Shown here piece by piece: positions 1 through 8,507 of a stretch of DNA of 64,000 nt. The position numbers and the translations under genes were made by a program. Under the pieces are notes generated by a model. The model did not search any database. It saw only the letters and a program-made list of their open reading frames with translations, and was not told the DNA's origin. Every line of letters starts with the position of its first letter. Position 1 is the first letter of the stretch. Source of the stretch: DASXKD01 sp963703605 (lineage in GTDB: Bacteria > Actinomycetota > Actinomycetes > Streptosporangiales > Streptosporangiaceae); contig CAVPFC010000048.1 of NCBI GenBank assembly GCA_963703605.1, positions 178,577 through 242,576 of the forward strand. The letters are read 5' to 3'.

Positions 1-870
1 CTGCCGCCCCCACCCGGGCTCCCCGGTGGGCCTGGGTTCCACCAGGACGCGCCCAGCACGCCGGAGGACCCCTCCGGCGGCCCTGCCGTCCCAGGTGGCC
101 CGCTGGCCGGGCCTGGCCCTCACTGGGAGGTGCCTGGCCAGCCCCGTACCCCGGCGAGCCCGCCCGGCGGCGCCGAGTTCGCGGGCGGCGCACCCGGCTG
201 GCCCGAGTCCCCGGGCCGCCACTCCCCCGACGACGCACGTGAGCAGGCGGGGCCTGGTGCCCCCGCGCGGCCCGGCTCCCCCGAGCGCCCGCCCAGCGGC
301 AATGATGTCCCGGAAGGCGCACCGGGCTGGCCGGGTACTCCTGGGAGCCCGCTCGGCGGTCCCGGGTTCAGCGGTGGAGCGGGTGGCTGGCCTGGATCGC
401 CGGAAGGCTCGCCCGGCGGGTACTCCCCCGATGCCGGGCGGGGGCAGCGGTGGCCCGGCGCCCCTGAGCCGATCGGCCCGGCGGAGCCGGAGCCCCCGGC
501 GATCATGGTGCTGGCGGCGGCGGACCCGGCTAACCCGTTCGGTGCCGCGCTGCCCTGGCCGCCCCGGCCCGGCGAGGTTCCCGGCGCGCACCGTCCCGGC
601 CGGAAGGCCGGAGCGCTGGTTGTCATGTCCGGCGGGCACCTCGTGCTTTACGTGGAGCGGGGCGGCAAGACCTTGCTGTCATGGACGAGCGACCCGGCCG
701 AGCTGGTGCCCGCGGCGGCCGGGCTCGCCGCGGCCGTCCGGGGTGGCGCGCTGGGCCGCCTCACCGTGGAGCGCGCCGACGGCACCGGCGTCTACGACAC
801 GCCGCTTGCCCAGGCCCTGGCCGACGCCGGATTCCGGCCAACTCCCCGCGGCCTGCGCCTCCGCGCCTAA
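1..870 (+). CDS. lhr: C-terminal end of Lhr-family DEAD/DEAH helicase (partial, runs off left edge)
   Basis: The frame is open from base 1 to the stop at 868-870, so this is the 3' part of a gene that begins outside the window. The last ~110 residues (DPANPFGAALPWP, HRPGRKAGALVV, LVLYVERGGKTLL, LGRLTVERADG, FRPTPRGLRLRA) match what I know of the extreme C-terminus of long actinobacterial Lhr helicases, 3'-5' DNA/RNA helicases linked to DNA repair. The preceding ~180 residues are a low-complexity Pro/Gly/Ser/Ala tract with repeated GxPGWPGxP-like motifs. It interrupts the usual domain and is longer than I would expect in this family. The helicase motifs themselves lie outside the window, so the assignment rests on the tail only. 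Confidence 0.72.
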   Translation: MPPPPGLPGGPGFHQDAPSTPEDPSGGPAVPGGPLAGPGPHWEVPGQPRTPASPPGGAEFAGGAPGWPESPGRHSPDDAREQAGPGAPARPGSPERPPSGNDVPEGAPGWPGTPGSPLGGPGFSGGAGGWPGSPEGSPGGYSPDAGRGQRWPGAPEPIGPAEPEPPAIMVLAAADPANPFGAALPWPPRPGEVPGAHRPGRKAGALVVMSGGHLVLYVERGGKTLLSWTSDPAELVPAAAGLAAAVRGGALGRLTVERADGTGVYDTPLAQALADAGFRPTPRGLRLRA

Positions 871-931
871 ACCCCGCCCTCGGACGACCGCGCGCGGCGC
901 CCTCGCGCCCCGGAGCTCGAGCGAGCAGCGG

Positions 932-2230
932 TCAGGTGGCCCACAGCAGGTACAGCGACGGCGGCTTACGGAACACCAGGCCGCGCGAGGCGGCCGGGCG
1001 GTCCGGGTCAAGGCGCAGGCCCGGCAGCCGGAGGACGGCGCGGAGCGCCGCCTGGGCCTCGAGCCTGGCCAGGTGGGCGCCGATGCAGAAATGCGGGCCG
1101 TGCGCGAAGGCGAGGTTCGCCCTCGCGTTGCCGCGGCGGACGTCGAACGTTTCGGGGTCTTCGAAGACGGCCGGATCGCGGCCCGCGCCCGCCAGGGACA
1201 CCGTGACCAGGTCGCCGCGCCGGATCGCAGCCCCGCCGAGCCGGATGTCGCGGGCTGCGTAGCGGTCAACCACGGCGGCGGCGGGCTCCAGCCGGAGGGA
1301 CTCCTCGACCACGTTGGGCACGAGGCTCTCGTCCTCCTGGACCAGCGCGAGCTGGTCGGGATGGCTGAGCAGGTGAAGGATCGCGTTGCCGATCATGCCT
1401 TCGGTGGTCTCGATCCCACCGAACATGATCACCGCCGCGTTGGAGATGGCTTCCCGCGTGCTCAGGCCGGTGTCCGCGGCACCGTCCCGGGCCGCGGCCG
1501 CGTCGGCCAGCAGCGAAGCCGGGCCGCCCGGTGCCTCGATGACCTCGGTAAGCCGCCCGCTGAGCAGCTGGAACGCCGCCGTCCCCGCCGCCCCGGCCCC
1601 TGACGCCGGCCCGTCCCCCGCCAGCCCTGCTCCTCCCGCCGGCCCGGGCTGCCCGGACGCGGCCGGGCCCTGGTCGCCCGCGAGCGCGGAAACCGAGCCG
1701 ACGATGGCCGCGTACCAGCCAAGCACCGTCGCGGGGTCGGTGTCGCCAAGGCCCAGCGCTTCCGCGACCACCGCGACGGCCAGCGGGCCGGCCAGGCTGC
1801 GCCGGGCGTCCGTGGCGCCCGCGGGCCGCATGGCCGCCACCAGGCGGTCGGCTTCCGCGGTCACGAACCCGGCCAGCCGGGCGTGAATCTCGCGGCGGCT
1901 GAACCCGCGGGTGAAGGGGGCGCGGTGACGGCCGTGTTCCGCACCGTCCAGCGAAAGCATGCTCGGCCCCACCACCCGGGCCGTCGTGAACCGGGGATCG
2001 TCCACGGTGAACGAGGCGCTGTCGCGCATGACCGCCACGGCGAGATCGTGCCGGGTGACGAGCCAGCCGTTCAGGGCGGGGAGCCAGGAGACCGGTTCGG
2101 TGTCCCGCAGGCGCGCCAGCCACGGGTGCGGATCGCGATCAAGGTCGGCCAGGGTGACGGCTTCTCCCACCGGGAACCGGCCGCGGTCCGAGGCGGGATG
2201 AGCCTCCCGGGTCTGGTCACGGAAGGTCAC
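932..2230 (-). CDS. Cytochrome P450
   Basis: A 432-residue soluble bacterial (class I type) P450, expected to hydroxylate or otherwise oxidise a small molecule using an external ferredoxin and reductase. Visible motifs are the I-helix GGIETTEG around residue 273, the K-helix EESLRLEP (ExxR) near 307, and the heme-ligand loop FAHGPHFCIGAH around 378 with the Cys ligand. An Ala/Gly/Pro-rich insertion near residues 185-215 is unusual and probably a surface loop. No ferredoxin or reductase gene is adjacent and the substrate cannot be read from sequence. The gene converges with lhr, and its start faces the Rrf2 gene, leaving a ~150-bp divergent promoter region. Confidence 0.93.
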   Translation of the reverse strand: MTFRDQTREAHPASDRGRFPVGEAVTLADLDRDPHPWLARLRDTEPVSWLPALNGWLVTRHDLAVAVMRDSASFTVDDPRFTTARVVGPSMLSLDGAEHGRHRAPFTRGFSRREIHARLAGFVTAEADRLVAAMRPAGATDARRSLAGPLAVAVVAEALGLGDTDPATVLGWYAAIVGSVSALAGDQGPAASGQPGPAGGAGLAGDGPASGAGAAGTAAFQLLSGRLTEVIEAPGGPASLLADAAAARDGAADTGLSTREAISNAAVIMFGGIETTEGMIGNAILHLLSHPDQLALVQEDESLVPNVVEESLRLEPAAAVVDRYAARDIRLGGAAIRRGDLVTVSLAGAGRDPAVFEDPETFDVRRGNARANLAFAHGPHFCIGAHLARLEAQAALRAVLRLPGLRLDPDRPAASRGLVFRKPPSLYLLWAT

Positions 2231-2387
2231 CCAGCCGACGCTACCTCACCCCGGCAATTCGTCCAGCTTGGCGGGGGCGAGCGCCGGCCGCGGGCGGGCG
2301 CGGAGCGCGGGGGCGGGGTGGGAAGGTAGAGCGGCGCCATGCCCCTGCTCACACGCAGTTGCGGCGTGAAGGTCCATAATGCATGGC

Positions 2388-2837
2388 ATGAGGTTGTCTG
2401 CCCGTGCCGACTACGCCCTGCGCGCGGCCGTCGAGCTGGCCGCCAGTAGCGGCGACCACACGACCGCTGAGCAACTGGCGCGGGCACAGCACATTCCGGC
2501 GAAGTTCCTGGAAGCGATCCTTACCCAGCTCCGGCGGGCGGGCCTCGTGCGCAGCCAGCGTGGCCCCGAGGGCGGTTTCTGGCTGGCGAAGCCGGCGGAT
2601 GAGATTTCGCTGGCTGACATCATCCGCGCCGTCGATGGCCAGCTGGTCGGGGTCCGCGGCGAGCGCCCGGAGAACCTTGGGTACATCGGCGCGGCGGAAC
2701 CCTTGCAGAGCGTCTGGATCGCCCTGCGCGCCAACGAGCGGGCGATCCTGGACGAGGTGACGCTGGATCACATCGTCACCGGCCGCTTGCCCGACCGTGT
2801 CCTGGCCCTGACCAACGACCCCCGCGCCTGGACGTAG
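2388..2837 (+). CDS. Rrf2 family transcriptional regulator
   Basis: A small winged-helix regulator of 149-152 residues. It opens with MRLSARADYALRAAVELA and contains HIPAKFLEAILTQLRRAGLVRSQRG, the typical Rrf2 recognition region (helix-turn-helix about residues 25-60). Unlike IscR, NsrR or RsrR it contains no cysteine, so it cannot hold an Fe-S cluster in the usual way. This matches the cysteine-free Rrf2 group common in actinobacteria. ATG at 2388 is preferred because the conserved Rrf2 N-terminus starts there; an in-frame ATG at 2379 adds three residues. No strong Shine-Dalgarno precedes either start. It is divergent from the P450, which it might control; that is inference from position only. 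Confidence 0.9.
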   Translation: MRLSARADYALRAAVELAASSGDHTTAEQLARAQHIPAKFLEAILTQLRRAGLVRSQRGPEGGFWLAKPADEISLADIIRAVDGQLVGVRGERPENLGYIGAAEPLQSVWIALRANERAILDEVTLDHIVTGRLPDRVLALTNDPRAWT

Positions 2838-3019
2838 CCACCACCCGAGGTTCCGGCACGCACGAGGGCAACCAGGCACGCACGAGGGCAAGCCGGAAGA
2901 CGGTCGGCGTGACTTCCCATCCGTTCGGCACGCCCCAACCGGGACAAGCCGGGCGCCAGACCGTGCGTCCGGAATGAAAAGTGGGCCTATCAGCATCGGA
3001 GCAGGGGCGACGTGCCGGG
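2838..3019. other. Intergenic stretch with a 17-bp direct repeat
   Basis: No gene is seen. GGCACGCACGAGGGCAA occurs twice, at 2855-2871 and 2875-2891, separated by three bases (20-bp period). The stretch lies between the convergent 3' ends of the Rrf2 gene and the MntP gene. Confidence 0.5.
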
Positions 3020-3631
3020 CTACAGGAGGCCGAAAGCCAGCGCTACGCCAACCCCGATGAGGACAAGGCCGCCGAGGAATTCGCCGCGGTCCGCGGTCCG
3101 GGCACCCAGGCGGTCGCCAAGCTCAAGCCCCAGCAACGACAGGGTGACGCTCGTCGCGCCGATGACGGCGACGGCCACGGGCAGGTTGACGTGGTACGTG
3201 CCAAGGGCGAAGCCGACCGCGAGGTTGTCGATGCTCAGCGCTATCCCGGTGACCACCAGCGGCCCGGTCTTCAGCCCGGCCGCCGTGGCCGGGCTGCCCC
3301 CACCGTCGCCGCGGTGCCGGGCAGCCTGGATCGTGGCGTAGCCGCCGACGATGATCAAGAGGGCGGCCCCGATCCAGTGGGTGGCGTGACCGAGGCTGTG
3401 CGCGAGGCCACGGCCGAGCACCAGGCCGAGGATCGGCATGCCCGTCTCGAACACCCCGAACACAATGCCGACCCGCAACCGCGCCCGCGCCCCGCCGCCC
3501 GCCATCCCGATGCCAACGGAAGCGGCCATGTTCGAGAGCCCAAGCGCGACCGCCACCAGCACCAACGCCAGCACGCGCCCAACGCTACCGGCCAGGCAAG
3601 CATGCGGCCCGGGTCCCGGCGAAGCCGTCAA
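3020..3631 (-). CDS. mntP: MntP/DUF204 family manganese efflux-type membrane protein
   Basis: A six-helix membrane protein of about 185-203 residues with the internal duplication of the MntP family. The second half carries the signature SIDNLAVGFALG with the expected Asp. The equivalent place in the first half reads GLSNMAASVGIG, with Asn where Asp is common. The family exports Mn2+. The conserved part begins near VLALVLVAVALGLSN, so a GTG at about 3574 is a likelier start than the most upstream one at 3631. No yybP-ykoY riboswitch is recognisable upstream; that space is filled by the repeat array at 3613-4146. Convergent with the Rrf2 gene. Confidence 0.82.
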   Translation of the reverse strand: MTASPGPGPHACLAGSVGRVLALVLVAVALGLSNMAASVGIGMAGGGARARLRVGIVFGVFETGMPILGLVLGRGLAHSLGHATHWIGAALLIIVGGYATIQAARHRGDGGGSPATAAGLKTGPLVVTGIALSIDNLAVGFALGTYHVNLPVAVAVIGATSVTLSLLGLELGDRLGARTADRGEFLGGLVLIGVGVALAFGLL

Positions 3632-4146
3632 AGGCGGCGAGCGGCCGAGGCGCGGGCCAAGCCTCAGCCCACGACAGACCAGACCTCGTCAACCCATCGG
3701 TACCGGGGGTCCGGGGCCTCGGGCCCCCGGGCTAGGATCGCGAGCCGGGCCCCAGCGAACCTGATCAAAGATCAGCAAGCAAGGTAAGCCCGCGACCGCT
3801 CAAGACCTCAGCCGAAGGGAGCCCGCCCGGCCTCAGCCGACAACAGACGGGAACTGATCCAGCCAACCGGTACCCGGGGCGTGGGGGCTCCGGGGGCTCG
3901 GCCCCCGGGCTAGCACAGCGGGGCGGCCTTCGGCGAAGCTGATCAAAGATCAGCGAGCAGGGTGAGCCCGCGACCGCTCAAGACCTCAGCCGAAGGGAGC
4001 ACGCCCGGCCTCAGCCGACAACAGACGGGAACTGATCCAGCCAACCGGTACCCGGGACGTGGGGGCTCCGGGGGCTCGGCCCCCGGGCTAGCACAGCGGG
4101 GCGGCCTTCGGCGAAGCTGATCAAAGATCAGCGAGCAGGGTGAGCC
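3613..4146. repeat. Three tandem 178-bp copies of a dispersed intergenic repeat
   Basis: Anchoring on GATCAAAGATCAGC (3763, 3941, 4119) gives an exact period of 178 bp. Units are about 3613-3790, 3791-3968 and 3969-4146. Units 2 and 3 differ at only two positions by my reading; unit 1 is clearly diverged. Each unit holds the GC hairpin CCGGGGGCTCGGCCCCCGG or a variant, and ends GAGCAGGGTGAGCC or similar. The last unit ends 12 bp before the clgR stop codon. Related elements lie at 17790-17988, 21140-21470 and 23272-23425. Confidence 0.9.
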
Positions 4147-4158
4147 CTGCCCGTCCCG

Positions 4159-4662
4159 CTACACCGGCACCATGTCGGTGATGTCGCGGATGCGACGGGC
4201 CACGTCGTCGTAGCCGGTGGTGCGGCCGGTGGGCAGCTTGATGGGGTCGAGGACCGGCTCGGTCGCGCCCAGCTTGGCACCGTCGCCGAGCGCGGGCGCG
4301 GCGGCGAGGTTCAGGCTGGCAGGCACGGCGCCGTGGAACGCCCGTGCCACCGGCGTGTCGAGCGCGGTGTCCCCGGTACGCTCCAGCGCCGGCTCCCTGG
4401 TGCCGGCCAGCACCGGCTCGCTCTGCAGCTCGGCCAGCGCGAAGTTGTCGGACACCTCGCGGAACACGTGCGACAGCGGCGTTCCCAGCGCGGAACAGAT
4501 CGCCGCTAGCAACTCTGACGAGGCTTCCTTCTGGCCGCGCTCGACCTCGGACAGGTAGCCCAGTGACACCCGGGCCGCGGCGGAGACCTCACGGAGGGTA
4601 CGACCCTGGCGCAGGCGCAGCCGCCGCAGCGCGTCACCAAGCAAGTGACGAAGCAGGACCAT
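4159..4662 (-). CDS. clgR: ClgR-type XRE transcriptional regulator
   Basis: A 167-residue HTH protein. The N-terminus LLRHLLGDALRRLRLRQGRTLREVS, followed by ARVSLGYLSEVERGQKEASSELLAAIC, is the characteristic ClgR helix-turn-helix (about residues 10-70). In actinobacteria ClgR activates clp protease, lon and related stress genes. ATG at 4662 is chosen because AAGGGAG sits eight bases upstream; a longer frame from 4722 lacks such a site and the family does not have the extra residues. The C-terminus ends DMVPV rather than the double-alanine tail I recall in some ClgR proteins. It lies 108 bp downstream of cinA, in the usual position after the rimO-pgsA-cinA group. Confidence 0.9.
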   Translation of the reverse strand: MVLLRHLLGDALRRLRLRQGRTLREVSAAARVSLGYLSEVERGQKEASSELLAAICSALGTPLSHVFREVSDNFALAELQSEPVLAGTREPALERTGDTALDTPVARAFHGAVPASLNLAAAPALGDGAKLGATEPVLDPIKLPTGRTTGYDDVARRIRDITDMVPV

Positions 4663-4770
4663 GGTCGCGCTCCCTTCGCGAAGTGAGGCTGACAGTTCCA
4701 CGGTACCTGGCTCTGCCGACACTCGGGGAGTACAGACGGAGCCGTGTTCGCTGATGACGTAACGCTGTAA

Positions 4771-5289
4771 TCAGGGGCCTTCTTCCCAAAGCACGCTCCA
4801 GAGCAGGCTTAGGGCCTCCCCGACAGTGTCCCGCCGGACCTCGTCCCGGCCGCCGCCAAGCGCCAAAGCCCTGGTAACGGGCCGCGATCCAGCGCTTACT
4901 GCGATGTGCACCGTGCCCGGCGGCTTGCCGTCCGCTGGGTCGGGACCGGCCACTCCGGTGGTCGCCACGCCGATCGTGGCACCGAGCCGGTCCCGGGCAC
5001 CGGCGGCCATCGCGACGGCCACGTCCGGATGGACCGGACCGCAGGACGCCAGCAGCCCGGCGGGCACGCCGAGGAGCGCCGCCTTCAGTTCCGTCGCGTA
5101 GGCGATGATGCCGCCGCGGAACACCACCGAGGCGCCAGGGATGTCGGTGATCGCCGCGCCGAGCAGGCCGCCGGTCAGCGACTCGGCCACCGCGACGGTC
5201 TGCCCCCGCTCGGTGAGCTCCCAGACGATCCGCGCGGCCAGGTCGCGGCCGCGCGGCTGGCCACCCATCCCGGCACGCTGGCTGCTCAT
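4771..5289 (-). CDS. cinA: CinA C-terminal family nicotinamide-nucleotide amidohydrolase (PncC type)
   Basis: A 172-residue single-domain CinA-C protein, which deamidates nicotinamide mononucleotide in NAD salvage. Motifs are VAVAESLTGGLLGAAITDIPGAS, VVFRGGIIAYATELK and TTGVAGPDP. The N-terminal molybdopterin-binding-like half of long CinA proteins is absent, as is normal in actinobacteria. ATG at 5289 overlaps the pgsA stop (ATGA), which indicates translational coupling. The frame continues upstream to 5571 but only as a shadow of pgsA. Confidence 0.92.
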   Translation of the reverse strand: MSSQRAGMGGQPRGRDLAARIVWELTERGQTVAVAESLTGGLLGAAITDIPGASVVFRGGIIAYATELKAALLGVPAGLLASCGPVHPDVAVAMAAGARDRLGATIGVATTGVAGPDPADGKPPGTVHIAVSAGSRPVTRALALGGGRDEVRRDTVGEALSLLWSVLWEEGP

Positions 5290-5915
5290 GGCAGCTGGCC
5301 CACCCGGCCCGGGAGCGGCCGGCGGCGCAGCCGAGCGGCGCGCAGCACATAGTCGCCGCCGGTCACCAGCGTGACCACGACCGCGGCCGCCATCACCGTG
5401 ACCCGCAGCCATTCGGGCACCGCCGGAAGCATGTACAGCGAGATCGCCACCACCTGGAGCAACGTCTTGATCTTGCCGCCCCGGCTCGCGGCGATCACCC
5501 CGCGCCGGATGACCCAGAACCGCAGCGCGGTCACGCCGATCTCCCTGGCGAGGATCACACAGGTCACCCACCAGGGCAGCCAGCCCAGGAAGGACAGGGT
5601 CACCAGCGCCGCGCCGGTCAGCGCCTTGTCCGCGATCGGGTCGGCGATCTTGCCGAAGTCGGTGATCAGGCCGCGGCTGCGGGCGATCCGGCCGTCCAGC
5701 AGATCCGTGATAGAGGCCAGGCCGAACGCCAGGAACGCCGCCACCCGCCAGGCCGGCCCGCCAGCCAGCAGGCAGGCCACCACGACGGGGACCAGCACGA
5801 GGCGGAACACGGTCAGCGCGTTGGCCAGATTAACCAGGCCAGGCGCTGGCACGGCGGGCCCTGGCACGGCGGGCCTTGCCACGCCCTGCGACGATGGCTC
5901 AGTCTCCGCCGGCAT
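5286..5915 (-). CDS. pgsA: CDP-diacylglycerol--glycerol-3-phosphate 3-phosphatidyltransferase
   Basis: A 209-residue membrane enzyme making phosphatidylglycerophosphate, the precursor of PG and cardiolipin. The CDP-alcohol phosphatidyltransferase motif (DG-x2-AR-x8-G-x3-D-x3-D) is seen as DLLDGRIARSRG followed by FGKIADPIADK around residues 75-100. Several hydrophobic segments surround it. The first ~28 residues are Pro/Ala-rich. It starts 15 bp after the rimO stop and overlaps cinA by four bases, so it belongs to the rimO-pgsA-cinA operon. Confidence 0.93.
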   Translation of the reverse strand: MPAETEPSSQGVARPAVPGPAVPAPGLVNLANALTVFRLVLVPVVVACLLAGGPAWRVAAFLAFGLASITDLLDGRIARSRGLITDFGKIADPIADKALTGAALVTLSFLGWLPWWVTCVILAREIGVTALRFWVIRRGVIAASRGGKIKTLLQVVAISLYMLPAVPEWLRVTVMAAAVVVTLVTGGDYVLRAARLRRRPLPGRVGQLP

Positions 5916-5930
5916 TGGCGCCCCGCCGGG

Positions 5931-7487
5931 TCAACGCATCCCCGCCCGTTCCGGCGGCACGGCCGCTGCGCTGTCCAGGGCCTCCGCCACCAGATCCACC
6001 CCTTCCGACGCCACCACCTTGGCATTGATGATGTCACCCGTGCTCAGGACCGCAAGGGAGCGCACGGTGGTAACGCCGTCGACCTCGGGCGCCTGGTGAG
6101 CCGCGCGGCCCTGGTAGCAGCCCTCGCCGAGGTCCTCCTCGATGAGCACCTCCACGGTCTCGCCGCACCGCTCGGCCGCCCGCTGCGCCATGACCTCTTC
6201 GGCGAGATCGGACAGCTCGTCGGCGCGGCGCGCGATCTCGCCCGGGTCGAGGTGGCCGTCCAGCGAGGCGGCTTCCGTGCCGTCCTCGTCGGAGTAGCCG
6301 AAGATGCCGACCGCGTCGAGCCGGGCCTCGCCCAGGAACTGCTCGAGCTCGGCCAGGTCCTCGGCGCCCTCGCCGGGGAATCCCACGATGAAGTTGGACC
6401 GGGCGCCGGCCTCCGGGCACGCCTGCCTGATCTGGTCCAGCAGCGCGCAGAACCTGGCCCGGTCCCCGAATCGGCGCATCCGCCGCAGGACGCTACCGCT
6501 GGCGTGCTGGAAAGAAAGATCAAAGTAGGGCATTACGCCAGGGGTCGTGGTCATCACGTCGACAAGCCCGGGCCGCATTTCGGCCGGCTGCAAGTAGGTC
6601 ACCCGGATCCGGGCGATCCCGGGGACCGCGGCCAGCGCCGGGAGCAGTTCGTCGAGCAGCCGCAGGTTCCCCAGATCCTTGCCGTAGGAGGTGGAGTTCT
6701 CGCTCACCAGCATCAGTTCCCGGACACCCTGGCCGGCCAGCCACTCGGCCTCGGCGAGCACGTCCTCGGGCGGGCGGGACAGGAAGGCGCCGCGGTAGCC
6801 CGGGATCGCGCAGAACGAGCAGCGGCGGTCGCACCCGGAAGCGATCTTGAGGGGCGCCACGGGCCCGCCGTCCAGCCTGCGCCGCAGCACCCGTGGCCCG
6901 GACGCGGGGGCGGTGCCCGGCGGCAGGTCGGGTATCGCGCTGCGGGCCCCGGGCACGGCCGCCCCACTCCCCACCGGCCCGGGCATGCCGTGACCGGGAA
7001 CGTGCACAGCCCCGGCGCCCGGCCGCCGGACCGGGCTGATCGGCAGCAGCCGCCGGCGGTCCCGCGGCTGGTGTGCGGGCCGCCGCTCCCCGGCGAGCAC
7101 CGCGTCGAGCCGGGCGCCGATGTCCCCGTAGTCGTCGAAGCTCAGGACCTCGGCCTCGGGCAGCGCCTCGGCGAGCTGCGCTCCGTAGCGCTCGGCGAGG
7201 CAGCCGGCCGCGACCACCTGGGCGCCGGGTTGCCCGCCGTCCAGCAGTTCGGCGATCGACTCCTGCTTCGCCGCCTCGATGAAGCCGCACGTGTTGACGA
7301 GCACGACCTCGGCCTCGTCCCGGTCGGTGAGCGTCCAGCCCGAGGCCTCGAGCCGCCCGGCCAGTTCCTCGGAATCGACCTCGTTCCGGGCACAGCCGAG
7401 GGTGACCAGGCTGACCGTACGCCGCGCTCTGCTAGCCCCGACCCCACCACCCCGCCCAGGCACGTTCGCACGCTGACTCGAAGACAC
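5931..7487 (-). CDS. rimO: Ribosomal protein S12 methylthiotransferase RimO
   Basis: A 518-residue radical-SAM methylthiotransferase that modifies an aspartate of ribosomal protein S12. In order: N-terminal UPF0004 domain (VSLVTLGCARNEVDSEE, VLVNTCGFI, AAGCLAERY, giving three cluster cysteines); radical-SAM motif SGCDRRCSFCAIP near residue 222 (CxxxCxxC); YFDLSFQHAS; SNFIVGFPGE; and a C-terminal TRAM domain with GRAAHQAPEVDG. A Pro/Gly-rich insert at about residues 150-205 precedes the SAM domain; a shorter insert is usual in actinobacterial RimO. It leads the operon with pgsA and cinA. Confidence 0.95.
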   Translation of the reverse strand: MSSSQRANVPGRGGGVGASRARRTVSLVTLGCARNEVDSEELAGRLEASGWTLTDRDEAEVVLVNTCGFIEAAKQESIAELLDGGQPGAQVVAAGCLAERYGAQLAEALPEAEVLSFDDYGDIGARLDAVLAGERRPAHQPRDRRRLLPISPVRRPGAGAVHVPGHGMPGPVGSGAAVPGARSAIPDLPPGTAPASGPRVLRRRLDGGPVAPLKIASGCDRRCSFCAIPGYRGAFLSRPPEDVLAEAEWLAGQGVRELMLVSENSTSYGKDLGNLRLLDELLPALAAVPGIARIRVTYLQPAEMRPGLVDVMTTTPGVMPYFDLSFQHASGSVLRRMRRFGDRARFCALLDQIRQACPEAGARSNFIVGFPGEGAEDLAELEQFLGEARLDAVGIFGYSDEDGTEAASLDGHLDPGEIARRADELSDLAEEVMAQRAAERCGETVEVLIEEDLGEGCYQGRAAHQAPEVDGVTTVRSLAVLSTGDIINAKVVASEGVDLVAEALDSAAAVPPERAGMR

Positions 7488-7592
7488 ACCGGAAGACTAC
7501 GTGAGAGCGCCTGGTAATAGGGCGCGGCGAGCCCGCTCCGCCGCCGCGTGTGTCAGGCGCGGCCGCACCCCGGCGGGCGCGGCAGGCAGGGC

Positions 7593-8354
7593 CTAGCCGG
7601 CCGTGGTGCGGGGCAGCTTGTGACCCGGCCCGAAGTTGAGTGTCACCGGTCCGACCTGCCCGACGTGGCCCAGGGTCCGGCCGTTCACGGTGAGCAGGAT
7701 CCCCTCGGGGTTACCGATCTGCATGGTCACGGCGTGCCTGAACCGCCAGGTCTTGGACTGCCCGGCCAGCACGTACCTCTGGAACAGCTGCCGGCCGCCG
7801 GGCTTGCTGAACTGGACCCAGCAGTCCGCGCTGGCCGTCAGCCGGATCACCAGGCGGTGGCCGGTCGAGTGGGCCGAGGCCGCGGACGCCTTCGGGGTCG
7901 GCTTCGCCGACGGCGACGGCCGGCTCCGGTGACCCGGGGTGTGCGAGGACGACGCCACCGGGCGGCCCGCGGACGATCCGTGATCCACCAGCCGGTACAC
8001 CCCGTAGCCGAGGACCAGCGCGATGACCACGACCATCAGCACGCTCCAGTTGGGCGAGCGCCGTTCCCGCAGCTTGATCGGGGTCGATGGCTCGAAGACG
8101 TCGGCCGCCGTGATCTCCTGCGGCGCGCCGTGGGTCGCGTCGTACTCGTGGATCAGCTCTTCCGGGTCGAGCCCGACGACCCGCGCAATGCTCCTGATGT
8201 GCCCACGGGCGTAGAAATCCCCGCCGCAGGCGGAGAAGTCGCCGCGCTCGATTCCCCGGACGATTGTCTCCCTGATGCAGGTTCGCTGACTGACCTGCGC
8301 AATGGTGAGACCCGCCTGGTTGCGCGCTTGCGCCAGGGCATCACCAACGCTCAC
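7593..8354 (-). CDS. RodZ-like helix-turn-helix membrane protein (DUF4115)
   Basis: A 253-residue bitopic membrane protein. The N-terminal XRE-type HTH_25 domain is GDALAQARNQAGLTIAQVSQ, then IRETIVRGIERGDFSACGGDFYARGHIR (about residues 3-75). A basic segment is followed by one transmembrane helix (VLMVVVIALVLGYGVYRLV, about 115-135), a Ser/Pro-rich linker and a C-terminal DUF4115 beta domain. This layout is that of RodZ, which links MreB to the wall-synthesis machinery; the actinobacterial role is less settled. GTG at 8354 is chosen because GGAGG lies six to seven bases upstream and the HTH starts directly after it. It lies between ftsK and rimO, the usual actinobacterial order. Confidence 0.87.
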   Translation of the reverse strand: MSVGDALAQARNQAGLTIAQVSQRTCIRETIVRGIERGDFSACGGDFYARGHIRSIARVVGLDPEELIHEYDATHGAPQEITAADVFEPSTPIKLRERRSPNWSVLMVVVIALVLGYGVYRLVDHGSSAGRPVASSSHTPGHRSRPSPSAKPTPKASAASAHSTGHRLVIRLTASADCWVQFSKPGGRQLFQRYVLAGQSKTWRFRHAVTMQIGNPEGILLTVNGRTLGHVGQVGPVTLNFGPGHKLPRTTAG

Positions 8355-8507
8355 GCCGCGCCTCCACTGCTTGATAGCACTGATTGCTTGTTTTGACTGC
8401 TGGCCACCCGGGATGCGGGCGCGGTGACCGAGTATTGGGTCCCGCAGTGCGGGAGCCGTCACCAAGTGTAGACATGCCCGGGGAGGGCGGTGAAAACACG
8501 GCCCCGG

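Noticed and set aside
26..1603. A 525-codon rightward frame across lhr and the P450 gene
   Set aside because: It runs over two well-supported genes in the wrong frame or strand; its composition is Arg/Pro/Ala-rich shadow sequence.
3613..4146. CRISPR-like or IS-like array
   Set aside because: Units are 178 bp of near-identical sequence with no unique spacers, no cas genes and no transposase, so neither label fits.
3632..4158. yybP-ykoY manganese riboswitch in front of the MntP gene
   Set aside because: The upstream space is occupied by the intergenic repeat, and I could not find the conserved riboswitch core.
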